A DNA stretch of 64,000 nt from Serinibacter salmoneus (GTDB taxonomy: Bacteria; Actinomycetota; Actinomycetes; Actinomycetales; Beutenbergiaceae). Made by a program: the position numbers and the translations under genes. The stretch lies in the NCBI RefSeq assembly GCF_002563925.1, contig NZ_PDJD01000001.1:1-64000 (forward strand). The letters run 5' to 3'. Below, in pieces: positions 26,153-35,060 of this stretch (position 1 is its first letter; the number at the start of each line of letters is the position of its first letter). Below the pieces are notes generated by a model that was not told the origin of the DNA, searched no databases, and saw only the letters and a program-made list of their open reading frames with translations.

Positions 26153-27151
26153 CTACTTGCTGGAGAACGCGGCATCGAAGGCGGCATCCGGGGCGTCGAA
26201 CATGCTCTTGCGGACGAAGGCCAGTGCCTCGGGGGCCCCGACGAGCCGGTCCATGCCGGCGTCCTCCCACTCCACCGAGACCGGCCCGGAGTAGCCGATC
26301 GCGTTGAGCATCCGGAAGGCGTCCTCCCAGGGCACGTCCCCGTGACCGGTGGAGATGAAGTCCCAGCCGCGGCGCGGGTCGGCCCATGCCAGGTGGGAGC
26401 CGAGCCGCCCGTTGCGACCGTTGAGGCGACGCTTGGTGTCCTTGGCGTGCACGTGGTAGATCCGGTCGGCGAAGTCCCAGAGGAAACCGACCGGGTCGAT
26501 GTCCTGCCAGACCATGTGGCTCGGGTCCCAGTTGAGCCCGAAGTTCGGCCGGTCGGCCATGATCTCCATGACCCGCTTGGCGCTCCAGTAGTCGTAGGCG
26601 ATCTCGCTGGGGTGCACCTCGAGCGCGAACCGCACACCCTCGGCGTCGAAGACGTCCATGATCGGGTTCCACCGGTTCGCGAAGTCGGCGTAGCCGTCCT
26701 CGATCATGTCCGCCGGGACGGGCGGGAACATGGCCAGCACCTTCCAGATGCTCGAGCCGGTGAAACCGACCACCGTCTCGACGCCGAGCTTCGCGGCCAT
26801 CCGGGCGGTGTCCTTGATCGCCTCGGCGGCGCGCTGACGCACGCCCTCGGGGTCGCCGTCCCCCCACACCGCGGGGGAGAGGATCTCCTGGTGACGGCGG
26901 TCGATCGGGTCGTCGCAGACGGCCTGACCGGTGAGGTGGTTGGAGATCGCCACGATCTTCAGCCCGTGCCGGGCCATGAGCTCCTGGCGTCCGGCCACGT
27001 ACTCGGCGTCGTCCCAGCGGCTGACGTCGAGGTGGTCACCCCAGCACGCCAGCTCCAGGCCGTCGTACCCCCACCCGGAGGCGAGCGATGCCACCTCCTC
27101 CAGCGGCAGGTCGGCCCACTGTCCGGTGAAGAGGGAGATCGGTCGGGTCAT
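26153..27151 (-). CDS. Sugar phosphate isomerase/epimerase-like TIM-barrel protein
   Basis: 332 residues of the AP endonuclease 2/xylose isomerase-like family. Metal-site candidates are His and Glu in LEVHPSEIAYDY (about 170), LNWDPSHMVWQD (about 203), YHVHAKDTKRR (about 231) and VSVEWEDAGMDR (about 288). Members isomerise or epimerise sugars or cleave keto-sugars. AAGGAAAGG lies upstream of the ATG. It sits downstream of the oxidoreductase and ThuA genes on the same strand, and a role in the same sugar pathway is inferred. Confidence 0.85.
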   Translation of the reverse strand: MTRPISLFTGQWADLPLEEVASLASGWGYDGLELACWGDHLDVSRWDDAEYVAGRQELMARHGLKIVAISNHLTGQAVCDDPIDRRHQEILSPAVWGDGDPEGVRQRAAEAIKDTARMAAKLGVETVVGFTGSSIWKVLAMFPPVPADMIEDGYADFANRWNPIMDVFDAEGVRFALEVHPSEIAYDYWSAKRVMEIMADRPNFGLNWDPSHMVWQDIDPVGFLWDFADRIYHVHAKDTKRRLNGRNGRLGSHLAWADPRRGWDFISTGHGDVPWEDAFRMLNAIGYSGPVSVEWEDAGMDRLVGAPEALAFVRKSMFDAPDAAFDAAFSSK

Positions 27152-27193
27152 GATGTGTTCCTTTCCTTACGTGGTCTGTGGTCTGTGGCGGCT

Positions 27194-27877
27194 CTAGGAC
27201 TGGCGGGCGCGCCGACGGGCGATGACGACGGCGATGGCGGCCACCACCAGGGCGGCCACGATGAGGACCCAGACGACCGGGGAGATCCCGCCGTCCGCCT
27301 CGGTGGCGGAGACCGCGTCGTCGTCCGCGGAGGCCTCCGACTGCTCACCGTCGGCTGCCCCGTTCCCGTCGGCTGCCGGCTCCTCACCGTCGGCCGTCTC
27401 GTTCCCGGCCGCCTCGTCCTCGGCTGCGGCCTCGGCGTCCTCGCCACCGGCGGTGTCCTCAGCGGCGGGCGGCGCAACGGGGGCCGCGATGTCGAGTTCC
27501 ACCGTGCCCTCGTACTCGGCGGGCTCGGTGATCACGGTGGTGAGGGACCAGTGACCCTCCCCGAGCAAACCGGATTCGGAGACGTACCAGCCGACGCCCT
27601 GCGGGGAGGACCGTAGGGTCACCGGGCCGATCTCCTCACCGGCCTCGGAGGTGGCGGTGACCGTGATGGCCACGCTCTCCTCCACTGGGTGGTCGTCGTT
27701 CGCCCAGAAGATCAGGGCGTCGATCCCGCCGGCGCCGTCCGTGCCGACGTCGACCCGCAGGTCGCCGCCGTGCGCGGATGCCGCCGGGCCCGTCAGGACC
27801 GCGGCGGTCAGCAACCCGGCGAGCAGCGTGGCCAGGACCAGCCGCATCCGACTGGTCGCCGCCTTGATGTGCGTCAT
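27194..27877 (-). CDS. Secreted, membrane-anchored protein, possibly CopC/YtkA-like
   Basis: About 227 residues from the ATG at 27877, which follows GAGGTGAG; a longer GTG frame to 28066 reads through strong hairpins. A signal peptide ends near PAASA, so the mature chain would start with HGG. One compact beta domain follows (about 36-125), then a long Ala/Glu/Asp linker, a membrane helix (PVVWVLIVAALVVAAIAVVI) and a basic tail. A mature N-terminal His and this domain size resemble CopC or YtkA-like copper or adhesion domains, but I see no Met/His cluster, so this is tentative. Confidence 0.6.
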   Translation of the reverse strand: MTHIKAATSRMRLVLATLLAGLLTAAVLTGPAASAHGGDLRVDVGTDGAGGIDALIFWANDDHPVEESVAITVTATSEAGEEIGPVTLRSSPQGVGWYVSESGLLGEGHWSLTTVITEPAEYEGTVELDIAAPVAPPAAEDTAGGEDAEAAAEDEAAGNETADGEEPAADGNGAADGEQSEASADDDAVSATEADGGISPVVWVLIVAALVVAAIAVVIARRRARQS

Positions 27878-27907
27878 GGACGTTCTCACCTCATCGTTGA
27901 GAGTGGA

Positions 27908-28067
27908 CCCCGACGTGGAGCCGGAGCGTGTCGCGCTCCACGTCGGGGTTGCCGGCCCGGGTGGGCCGGACTTCCCGCCGGGCCCGGGTCCTCGCGGGGC
28001 TCCCGGGCCGGAGCCGACGCGTCGGGCGCCGGCGGGGCCCGTGGGGGCCGCGGCTGCGGCCCCCACG
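27908..28067 (-). terminator. Pair of strong hairpins after the giant ThuA-GSDH gene
   Basis: Two perfect stems: CCCCGACGTGGAG with CTCCACGTCGGGG (27908-27948), and CGTGGGGGCCGC with GCGGCCCCCACG (28040-28067). They lie directly downstream of the stop at 28077 and ahead of the next start. They likely separate the 5.5-kb gene from the surface-protein group. Confidence 0.65.
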
Positions 28068-28076
28068 GGGTTCAGG

Positions 28077-31000
28077 TCAGTCGCAGGTCACCTCCTCGAT
28101 GGTGACGCTGCGCTGAATACCGCCACGGAAGATCGGCGACCAGCCCTCGGGGATGGTCAGCACGGTTCCCGCGGAGGGGTAGGCGCGCACGGTGTAGGTG
28201 CCGACGGCCAGGTCGCCACCGTCCACCACCCTGCTGCCCGAGCGGACCTCGTACCGGTCCACCCCCTCGACGTCGTCGCCGACGATGCTGCCGCCGACCT
28301 CGCCGCACGCGTGGGTGACCGTCAGCGCCGGTGCCGCGATCTGACACGGGTAGGCGTCGATGACGACCTCCCGTTCCAGGGCGCCGCCCGCCGCAGCGGT
28401 CCACGCACCCGCGGCCTCGAGCACGTAGCCCGCCGCCGGGGTCGCCGTCACCGTGTAGGTGCCGGGCTCGAGCGCCATCGGGTCGATGTCGCTCATCCCC
28501 TCGGCGGTGACGACGTACTCGGCGATGCCCTCGCCCTCGACCCCGGTGATGGAACCGGGGACCTGGGAGATGGTCAGACCCTGGTAGGTGCACCGGGCCT
28601 GCACGACGCTCACCTGGGGTGCCGAGGCCACCGTGGCCTCCACGATGGTGAACGTGACGGTCTCGCCGTCCACGTTCTCCGCCCCGGCCGAGGCACGGAA
28701 GGCGACCGTGTGCTCGCCCACCTCGTCGATGCTGATCGGCGAGGTGTACTCCTGCCATCCTTCGCCGTCCACGTTGACCTCGCGGTACACCAGCTCACCT
28801 GCCGGGCCGCCCGCGGTCTCCACGGAGACCTCCACGGCACCGATGTAGCTGCCGTCGGGGCCGTTCGGCTCGGCCGGGTTCAGGGTGGCCGATACCGTCA
28901 GCGGCTCGCCGTCCTCGACCACCCGGAAGTAGTCGAAGCGTGCCGTGGCGTCGGCGCCGTCGCGAGCACCGAGGGCGAAGAGCCCCACCTTGGCCTCACC
29001 GAGCCCGGTGTGGGTGATCGGCGCGAAAGACTCCCACGTCTCACCGTCGGTGGAGTAGGACGCCGTGTAGGCCGTCCCCTCCTTGGCGATCCGCAGGTGC
29101 CACACGTCCTCGGTGACACCCGCGAGCTGCGGACGCGGGTTGAGCAACGACCCACCGGACTCTCCTCGGAACTCCAGGCGCGACGAGGTCGCGCTGTCGG
29201 AGATGTAGTCGAGCTTGAGGTAGGTGTCGTCGTCCACGTAGACGATCAGGCCGCCCTGCTCGTAGCCCTGGTCGAACTCCGAGCCGTCCACGAGGGTCTC
29301 GATCGTCCAGTCCTCACCCGGCTGGTCCTGCAGCACGATGTTGCTCACGGGGGTGTTGTTCCCCTGAGCGATGTCGTACGGCGAGGTGTCGATCTCCAGC
29401 CAGCCGTCGGCCAGGCGAAGGCCCTCGGCGTCGGGCCGCACGATGCTCCACTGGCACGTGTTGATCTCCGCACCATCGAACTCGTCGTCGGGGCCAGCGG
29501 CTCCGGCTGTGTCGTCCGGGGTGATGTGGAACCAGTCGAAGCGAGCATCGATGGGCTCGGTCGGCAGGGTGTCGTTCGCCCATGCCGCCAGGCCCACCCG
29601 CAGGTTCTCCAGGCCGTCCAGCGAACGCGTCTCGGGCAGCGTGGTGAACGCAGCGCCGTCAGTTGACCAGGCGCCGGTGAGGGTGCCGCCGGCGTTGGTC
29701 AGGCGCAGGTACAGCGTGGTGGGCACGCCCTGACCGAGGGCCGGAGTGTTCGTCTCGGAGGGCGAGCCGTCCTTCTCGGTGAGGAGCTGGACCACGCGCT
29801 GGGAGGAGTCGGGGGTCACGGTGCGACCCGCGACCATCAACTTGGCGTAGTTGTCATCGTCCTCGTAGAGCACGATCCCTGCCTGCTGCCAGCGCTCGAC
29901 TGCGTCGATGTCCACCTTCGTGGTGACCGTGAAGTCACCCTCCGGCAACTCCTGCAGCACGATGTTGGTCACGCCCGTGTTCCCGGCGTGGATGTCGGCC
30001 TTGCTCGTCGGGATGATCAGCGCGCTGTCCTCCACCCGCAGGTTCTGGTCGCGACGCACCACGTCGGTCCAGCGATCCTCGTCGAGCTCGTCGCCGAGGA
30101 AGTCGTCGCTGCGCCCGTCGAAGCACATCGGCAGCACGGCCGTCTCGGTGGTCACCGTGATGGTCTGGTAGACGTCGGTGTACGCACCGCCGCCGTCCGT
30201 GACCCGCACCTGCAGCCGGTACTCGCCCGGCTCGTCGTAGGTGAAGGAGAACGTCTCCCCACCTTCCTGGAAGCCGTCACCGAGACCCGCGTCCCACGCG
30301 TAGGTGAGGTCGGAGACCTCACCGTCCGGGTCGGTCGCGGACACCGAGGCATTCACGGTCCCCGGCGCGGTGAGCTCGGTCTGGGCGACGGTGAGGTCGA
30401 CCTCCGGGCGCTCGTTCTCGGTGACACCTCGACCGTCGAACTCCGCCCAGTTGACGTTCGTGCTGCCAGAGCTGACGAAGTACAGCGTGCCGGAGCCGCC
30501 GGGGTTCTCACTCAGCGGGACCACATCGGTGGTGACCCAGTTCTGCCAGCCGCCCGTGTTGGGAACCGGGATGCTCGCGAGCTCCGGACCCTCGGGGTCG
30601 TCCCAGCGCACCGAGACGGTGCCGGCCTTCGGCGCCGAGACGCGCAGCGCGATCCCGTCGACGTTGGTCAGGCTGATCGGCTCGAAGGCCCACCAGTCGT
30701 CGGCTTCGGTCCACCCGATGTTCAGACCGCCACCGGCCTCGTCCTCGGTGGGTTCGGTCTGCACGCCGGGGGTGCCGGTCGACTCCGAGCCCTCCAGGCG
30801 CCCGGTGGAGGTGAAGAACTCCGCCTGCAGCGTCTTGGGCTGCAGCACCTGCAGGTCGTTGGCGCTCAGGGGCGATCCCACGCTCCCGCCGTCATCGGTG
30901 TAGGTCGCCTCGACCACCCAGAAGATGTTCTCGGAGATCCCGTGACCCTCGTCGCGGGCGGTCTGCAGCATGCCGGAGCAGCCGAAGAGCTCCTCGAAGG

Positions 31001-33620
31001 GGTGGGCGTGGGAGTCGTGACCCAGCGAGGTGAACAGCTGCACGTCGGAGCAGTCGACCTCCCCGTCGGGGTCGTCGACGGCGATCTCGTAGGCCACCTG
31101 GTCCCCGAAGTCGAAGAATCCACCGTTCTCCGGGAAGGTGATGGAGATCGTCGGTGCCTCGTTCCCGACGACGATCGTCAGGTTGGCCACGCCGGTGTCA
31201 CCGTCGTCGTCGGTCACCACGAGCTGCGCGGTGTACACGCCCTCCTCGGTGTAGGTGTGGGTCGGGTTCGGGTCGTCGGTGGGTTCGGAGCCGTCGCCGA
31301 AGGTCCACTGCAGGCTGATCGGGTCACCCGCCGGGTGCCGCGTGCCCTCGGAGGAGAACTGCACGGTCAGCGGCGCCGGCCCGGAGGTGACGTCCGCCTC
31401 GGCCCGTGCCAGCGGCGCGGGGTTGCCCTTGACGTAGTTGATCTTGAAGACCTCGGAGGTGGCGTTGTTCCCACCGAATCCGGCGCCCCAGTCGATCACG
31501 TAGAGCGCTCCGTCGGGCCCGAAACTGAAGTCCATCGCCCGGTTGAAGCCGTGCTCCGGGTCCAGGATCCCCGGGAGGACCCGGTTGACCTGGAGGACCT
31601 CCTCGCGGTCCTCCTGGCCGAGCTGCACCGAGAACATGGTGCCGTGGTTCCACTCGGCCATGAGCGCCTTGCCGTCCCAGTACTCCGGCCACTTCACGTC
31701 CGAGTCCAGCTCGGGGTCGTAGGAGTAGGTCGGGCCGGCCATCGGTGCGCCGCCGCCACCGATGGCGGGCGCCACCGGGGAGTTGTTGGAGGTGTAGTAG
31801 ATCTCCGCCTCGATCGCCGGCGGGAGCTGCTCCAGGCCGGTGTTGTTCGGGGAGTCGTTCAGCGGACCGTTCTCGCAGTCGAACTTCTCACCGGACTGGC
31901 CGGTGGCGAAGTCGTAGTCGTTGTAGGCATCGTTCGGTCCGGTGCAGTACGGCCACCCGTAGTTGCCGGGTTCGGCCACCACGTTCCACTCCACGGTCCC
32001 AGCGGGCCCGCGGTTGGCGGCGCCGTTGCGGTTGTCGGGTCCGTAGTCGGCCACGAGGATGTTGCCGGACTCGTGGTCGAGGTCGATGCGGAACGGGTTG
32101 CGGAAGCCCATCGCGTAGATCTCGGGCTTGGTCAACGCGGTCTCGGGAGCGAACAGGTTCCCCTCCGGGATCGTGTAGCCGCCCTCCTCCAGCGGGGTGA
32201 TGCGCAGCACCTTGCCGCGCAGGTCATTGGTGTTGCCGGAGGTGCGCTGGGCGTCGAAGTTCTTCCGGCCGGCCTGCTCGTCGATCGGGGTGAAGCCGTT
32301 GGACTGGAACGGGTTGGTGTTGTCACCCGTGGCCAGGATCAGGTTCCCGTCCTCGTCGAAGAGCATGTCGCCACCGGCGTGGCAGCACGTCTCACGCTGC
32401 GTGGGGACCTCCAGGATCGTCACGCCGGTCTCCTCGGGGATGTACCCGAGGTCGAAGTCGTAGGTGAAGCGGGTCAGCACGTTGTGCGGTCCCACCTCAC
32501 CGACGTCCTCCGGGGACCAGTACAGGAAGACCCACCCGTTGGACTCGAAGGCCGGGTCCAGGACGATGCCCAGGAGCCCGTCCTCGTTGCCCTGGGTGAC
32601 GTCCAGGTCCAGCACCGTGGAGGTGATGGAGGTCTCGGGGTCGATCTCGCGCACCCGACCGTCACGCTCGATGTAGTAGACGGTGCCGTCGTCGGCCACG
32701 TCCAGCGCCATCGGGTTGGAGGTCGCGTCGTCCAGGGAGACCTTCTCGAAGCTGTCGCTCTGGGTGGCGGAGCAGTCACTGTCCACGGCGCCCGCCGCGG
32801 TCTGGATCCCGCCGAGCAGGTGCTCCAGGAACTCCGGCTCCTCGAACGAGGCATCGGTGTGACCGCCGCCGGTGTACCAGGAACGGCCCCCGTCGAACGG
32901 GTGACACCAGGCGATCGGGTGGTCGTGACCCATGGCGCCGCCGCCGGCGTTGTAGGTGGTCTCATCCAGGCTCGCCAGGACGTGCACGTCCGTGCGAGGC
33001 GACTCGCGGAAGTTGTACCACTCGTCGAAGCGGACCCATTCCTCGTCCAGGTGGTCGGTGGAGTCGTGGGCGTGGTCCTCCACGATCACGGTGGCGGTCT
33101 GCTGCGCCGGGTGGTTGGCGAAGTAGGCGCCCACGAGCTCGCCGTACCACGGCCAGTCGTACTCGGTGTCGGAGGCGGCGTGGATGCCCGCGTAGCCGCC
33201 GCCGTTCTGGATGTAGGACTCGAACGCGTCCTGCTGGTCGCCGTTCAGCACGTCACCCGTGGTGGACAGGAACACCACTGCCTCGTACTGGGCGAGGTTC
33301 TCCTCGGTGAACTGGGTGGCGTCCTCAGTGGCGGTGACCGAGAAGTTGTTCTCCTCGCCGAGCTGCTCGATCGCGGCGATGCCGGCGGGGATCGAGCCGT
33401 GCCGGAAGCCGGCGGTCTTGGAGAAGACGAGGACGTCGAAGTCGGCGGTCTCCTCCTCCGCCTCCGCGGCGGGGGCAGGGAGGGCGCTGTCGTCGGATTC
33501 GGGTTCGGCCATGGCCGGCGCGGCCATGGCGAACGCGAGCGGTATCGCGATGGTTGTGGCGGCGAGAGCCGCGACCGTCCGCCGCACGGCGGATGGTCTG
33601 CTCAAGAGCACGTTCTGCAC
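28077..33620 (-). CDS. Giant secreted ThuA / glucose-sorbosone dehydrogenase / PKD / CBM6-like protein
   Basis: 1847 residues from GTG 33620 (AAAGGAG upstream). The frame is open to 35042 but would then cross the oxidoreductase gene. In order: signal peptide to about 38; ThuA domain (about 58-275; VLVFSKTAGFRHGSIPAGI, GGGYAGIHAASDTEYDWPWY); a glucose/sorbosone dehydrogenase beta-propeller (about 290-730; ETCCHAGGDMLFDEDGNLIL); PKD (about 740-820); a CBM6-like module (about 930-1070); a second PKD; two concanavalin-like DUF1349-type domains (about 1170-1570); an Ig-like domain and two short C-terminal repeats. No LPxTG or membrane anchor follows. It probably oxidises or binds an extracellular carbohydrate. 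Cofactor and substrate are unknown. Confidence 0.88.
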   Translation of the reverse strand: MQNVLLSRPSAVRRTVAALAATTIAIPLAFAMAAPAMAEPESDDSALPAPAAEAEEETADFDVLVFSKTAGFRHGSIPAGIAAIEQLGEENNFSVTATEDATQFTEENLAQYEAVVFLSTTGDVLNGDQQDAFESYIQNGGGYAGIHAASDTEYDWPWYGELVGAYFANHPAQQTATVIVEDHAHDSTDHLDEEWVRFDEWYNFRESPRTDVHVLASLDETTYNAGGGAMGHDHPIAWCHPFDGGRSWYTGGGHTDASFEEPEFLEHLLGGIQTAAGAVDSDCSATQSDSFEKVSLDDATSNPMALDVADDGTVYYIERDGRVREIDPETSITSTVLDLDVTQGNEDGLLGIVLDPAFESNGWVFLYWSPEDVGEVGPHNVLTRFTYDFDLGYIPEETGVTILEVPTQRETCCHAGGDMLFDEDGNLILATGDNTNPFQSNGFTPIDEQAGRKNFDAQRTSGNTNDLRGKVLRITPLEEGGYTIPEGNLFAPETALTKPEIYAMGFRNPFRIDLDHESGNILVADYGPDNRNGAANRGPAGTVEWNVVAEPGNYGWPYCTGPNDAYNDYDFATGQSGEKFDCENGPLNDSPNNTGLEQLPPAIEAEIYYTSNNSPVAPAIGGGGAPMAGPTYSYDPELDSDVKWPEYWDGKALMAEWNHGTMFSVQLGQEDREEVLQVNRVLPGILDPEHGFNRAMDFSFGPDGALYVIDWGAGFGGNNATSEVFKINYVKGNPAPLARAEADVTSGPAPLTVQFSSEGTRHPAGDPISLQWTFGDGSEPTDDPNPTHTYTEEGVYTAQLVVTDDDGDTGVANLTIVVGNEAPTISITFPENGGFFDFGDQVAYEIAVDDPDGEVDCSDVQLFTSLGHDSHAHPFEELFGCSGMLQTARDEGHGISENIFWVVEATYTDDGGSVGSPLSANDLQVLQPKTLQAEFFTSTGRLEGSESTGTPGVQTEPTEDEAGGGLNIGWTEADDWWAFEPISLTNVDGIALRVSAPKAGTVSVRWDDPEGPELASIPVPNTGGWQNWVTTDVVPLSENPGGSGTLYFVSSGSTNVNWAEFDGRGVTENERPEVDLTVAQTELTAPGTVNASVSATDPDGEVSDLTYAWDAGLGDGFQEGGETFSFTYDEPGEYRLQVRVTDGGGAYTDVYQTITVTTETAVLPMCFDGRSDDFLGDELDEDRWTDVVRRDQNLRVEDSALIIPTSKADIHAGNTGVTNIVLQELPEGDFTVTTKVDIDAVERWQQAGIVLYEDDDNYAKLMVAGRTVTPDSSQRVVQLLTEKDGSPSETNTPALGQGVPTTLYLRLTNAGGTLTGAWSTDGAAFTTLPETRSLDGLENLRVGLAAWANDTLPTEPIDARFDWFHITPDDTAGAAGPDDEFDGAEINTCQWSIVRPDAEGLRLADGWLEIDTSPYDIAQGNNTPVSNIVLQDQPGEDWTIETLVDGSEFDQGYEQGGLIVYVDDDTYLKLDYISDSATSSRLEFRGESGGSLLNPRPQLAGVTEDVWHLRIAKEGTAYTASYSTDGETWESFAPITHTGLGEAKVGLFALGARDGADATARFDYFRVVEDGEPLTVSATLNPAEPNGPDGSYIGAVEVSVETAGGPAGELVYREVNVDGEGWQEYTSPISIDEVGEHTVAFRASAGAENVDGETVTFTIVEATVASAPQVSVVQARCTYQGLTISQVPGSITGVEGEGIAEYVVTAEGMSDIDPMALEPGTYTVTATPAAGYVLEAAGAWTAAAGGALEREVVIDAYPCQIAAPALTVTHACGEVGGSIVGDDVEGVDRYEVRSGSRVVDGGDLAVGTYTVRAYPSAGTVLTIPEGWSPIFRGGIQRSVTIEEVTCD

Positions 33621-33718
33621 CAGAGGCTCCTTTGATCTGATAGCGAGTGCTGATCTGTCGCTCCCGCACCGCGTCGCGTTGGCCCGAACCCGACGGCGAT
33701 GGCGTACGGCCGCGGCCC

Positions 33719-34942
33719 TCAGGCCGGGCTGTGCACCTCCTTCCGGGTGGACGGGTCGGTGGCGGCCTGGCCGGTGCCGGACACGGCGAGCCAGGTGCCG
33801 GTCGCAGCGCTGCGCTCGACGGCGTCGAGCACCCGCTGGACAGCGAGGCCGTCGGCGAACGACGGCGTGGGCTGGGACCCCTCGGCCAGTGCCGTGACGA
33901 GGTCGACGGCCTGGTGGGTGAAGCCGTGCTCGTAGCCCAGCCCGTGGCCGGGGGGCCACCAGGCGGCCACGAACGGGTGCCCCGGTTCGGTCACGACGAT
34001 CCGCCGGAAGCCCGCGCGCTCGGCGACCTCCTCGGCGTCGTAGACGTGCAGCACGTTCATGTCCTCGAAGTCGAAGGCGAGGGAGCCGCGCGAGCCGTTG
34101 ATCTCGATGCGGATCGCGTTCTTGCGGCCCTGGGCGAACCGGGTGGCGGTGAACACGCCGTTCCCGCCGCCGGACAATCGCGCGAGGAAGGCGGCGGAGT
34201 CGTCCACGGTGACCGGCCCCATCCCCTCCCCGGCGGTGGCGGACAGGCCGGCGGCGGAGGCGGCGATGGGGCGCTCGGCCACGAAGGTGTCCAGCATCCC
34301 GGTGACGGCGGTGATCTGCTCCCCGGTGATGAACTGCGCCAGGTCGATCACGTGCGCGCCGATGTCCCCCAGCGCGCCGGAGCCGGCCTTGGACTTGTCC
34401 AGACGCCAGCTCAGGGGGGCGCTCGGGTCGCTCAGCCAGTCCTGCAGGTAGTCGGCGCGCACGTGGCGGATCTGCCCGAGGGCGCCCTCGGCCACGAGCT
34501 GGCGCGCGAGCTGGATGGCGGGCACCCGGCGGTAGGTGAAGCCGACCATCGCGCGCACGCCGTGCTCGGCGGCGCTCGCGGCGGCGGCGGCCATGGCCTC
34601 GGCCTCGGCCACGGAGTTGGCCAGCGGCTTCTCGCACAGCACGTGCTTGCCGGCCTCCAGGGCCGCGATGGCGATCTCCGCGTGGGTGTCCCCTGGTGTG
34701 CAGACGTCGACCAGGTCCACGTCGTCGCGGGTGAGCATGGTGCGCCAGTCGGTGGTGGTCTCGGCGAAGCCGAACCGCGCGGCCGCCGCGGTGACGGCCT
34801 CGGCGTTGCGACCGGCCAGGAGCGTGAGCTCGGGGTGCAGCGGGAGGGTGAAGAAGCGGGGGGCGGTGTTCCAGGCGTGTGCGTGGACGGCGCCCATGAA
34901 GGAGTAGCCGACCATCCCGACACCGAGGCGTGCGTAAGTCAT
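33719..34942 (-). CDS. Gfo/Idh/MocA-family oxidoreductase
   Basis: 407 residues. The N-terminal Rossmann fold begins GVGMVGYSFMGAVHAHAW (about 8-25), followed by VDVCTPGDTHAEIAIAALEA and the catalytic-region HVLCEKPLANS with its EKP motif (about 100). The C-terminal domain contains GDIGAHVIDLAQFITGE. The family oxidises sugars, inositols or glycosides with NAD(P). It lies between the transporter genes and the ThuA-GSDH gene, like ThuB beside ThuA in rhizobial trehalose loci, so oxidation of a glycoside at C3 is a reasonable hypothesis. Start ATG 34942 follows AAAGGA. Confidence 0.92.
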   Translation of the reverse strand: MTYARLGVGMVGYSFMGAVHAHAWNTAPRFFTLPLHPELTLLAGRNAEAVTAAAARFGFAETTTDWRTMLTRDDVDLVDVCTPGDTHAEIAIAALEAGKHVLCEKPLANSVAEAEAMAAAAASAAEHGVRAMVGFTYRRVPAIQLARQLVAEGALGQIRHVRADYLQDWLSDPSAPLSWRLDKSKAGSGALGDIGAHVIDLAQFITGEQITAVTGMLDTFVAERPIAASAAGLSATAGEGMGPVTVDDSAAFLARLSGGGNGVFTATRFAQGRKNAIRIEINGSRGSLAFDFEDMNVLHVYDAEEVAERAGFRRIVVTEPGHPFVAAWWPPGHGLGYEHGFTHQAVDLVTALAEGSQPTPSFADGLAVQRVLDAVERSAATGTWLAVSGTGQAATDPSTRKEVHSPA

Positions 34943-34965
34943 CGTGGAGTCCTTTGGTGAGAGGA

Positions 34966-35053
34966 GGGCCGTGTCCGACGGTGCGGCCGGAGCGTCGGAC
35001 ACGGCCCCGGGGTGGGGACCTCGTGGGCCGCGGGGTTCGCACCCGCGGCCCAC
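34966..35053 (-). terminator. Two hairpins between binding-protein and oxidoreductase genes
   Basis: GGGCCGTGTCCGAC with GTCGGACACGGCCC (34966-35007, 14-base stem) and GTGGGCCGCGGG with CCCGCGGCCCAC (35023-35053, 12-base stem). Together they fill the gap after the rbsB-like stop. They may end the transporter transcript or protect it from exonucleases. Confidence 0.6.
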
Positions 35054-35060
35054 GGGGTGA

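Noticed and set aside
29988-33635. 1215-codon antisense frame opposite the ThuA-GSDH gene
   Set aside because: Low-complexity Val/Gly/Arg/His sequence with no motif, wholly covered by a gene with recognisable domains.
33621-35042. Upstream extension of the ThuA-GSDH frame
   Set aside because: It runs through the Gfo/Idh/MocA gene in another frame; a good ribosome site and signal peptide fix the start at 33620.
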